Source: Candidatus Caenarcanales bacterium (lineage in GTDB: Bacteria; Cyanobacteriota; Vampirovibrionia; LMEP-6097). From it: a stretch of 64,000 bases of DNA. Position 1 is the first letter of the stretch. Every line of letters begins with the position of its first letter. The DNA lies in NCBI GenBank assembly GCA_013216135.1, contig JABSOS010000008.1:62001-126000 (forward strand), in the 5' to 3' direction. Shown one piece after another: positions 63,969 through 64,000 of this stretch. The notes under the pieces are model-generated. The model did no database searches. It was not told where the DNA came from and was given only the letters and a program-made list of their open reading frames with translations. The translations under genes were made by a program, and so were the position numbers.

Positions 63969-64000
63969 TCTCTAACTCACTCTATACCCACTGAGTTATA

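Overview
The window is an AT-rich, gene-dense bacterial chromosome segment carrying many single-copy housekeeping genes: serA, hemC, recA, uvrC, htpG, dut, recG, a primary-type sigma-70 factor, a split transketolase, a cysteine desulfurase and two tRNA genes. Two exported beta-barrel-like proteins ending in aromatic residues and two lipobox lipoproteins point to a diderm cell. A cyanobacterial flavour in HemC and in gene content, with no photosynthesis genes, makes a non-photosynthetic relative of Cyanobacteria (Melainabacteria/Vampirovibrionia type) my best guess. That placement is inference and was not tested.

Layout. 0-13 kb: core metabolism (inositol-phosphatase family, YchJ, SerA, HemC, acyl-CoA dehydrogenase) alternates with orphan proteins. 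13-14 kb: tRNA-Ser, a duplicated tRNA 3' end and a multiply frameshifted gene look like the scar of a lost insertion. 14-22 kb: beta-barrel proteins, orphans, one orphan broken by an in-frame TAG, and an FeS-type photolyase/cryptochrome. 22-29 kb: formaldehyde dehydrogenase, a DUF4336 protein, two SDR-type proteins, a LOV-LytTR blue-light regulator and a DUF309-DUF393 fusion, which together read as a candidate light/stress-response neighbourhood. 29-36 kb: orphan proteins including a tandem paralogue pair, a lipoprotein, a methyltransferase and a guanylate-kinase-like P-loop protein. 36-45 kb: NAD(P)HX repair, recA, two small exported peptides (one Cys/His-rich, one Arg/Tyr-rich) among structured repeats, a frameshifted exported MsrA, a LysR regulator, uvrC and a candidate small-RNA interval. 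45-53 kb: htpG and six orphans (one with an HExxH motif). 53-64 kb: dut, a BioY-like membrane protein, transketolase halves, sigma factor, cysteine desulfurase, a nucleoside deaminase-family protein, tRNA-Leu, a lipoprotein and recG.

Three patterns stand out. First, about twenty lineage-restricted proteins are inserted one by one between core genes. Several show cryptic enzyme motifs: a PD-(D/E)XK-like core, a degenerate histidine-kinase layout, HExxH, a P-loop and an SLT domain. Second, many genes have a good -10 hexamer (often extended TGn) placed so that transcription should begin at or a few bases before the start codon, suggesting common leaderless or very short-leader mRNAs. Third, a dispersed hairpin repeat (core AAGGAGnCACTGmAAAAC) occurs three times on the plus strand, with a fourth partial inverted copy. 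No CRISPR array, prophage, transposase or restriction system was seen. All protein names come from motif reading, not from searches.
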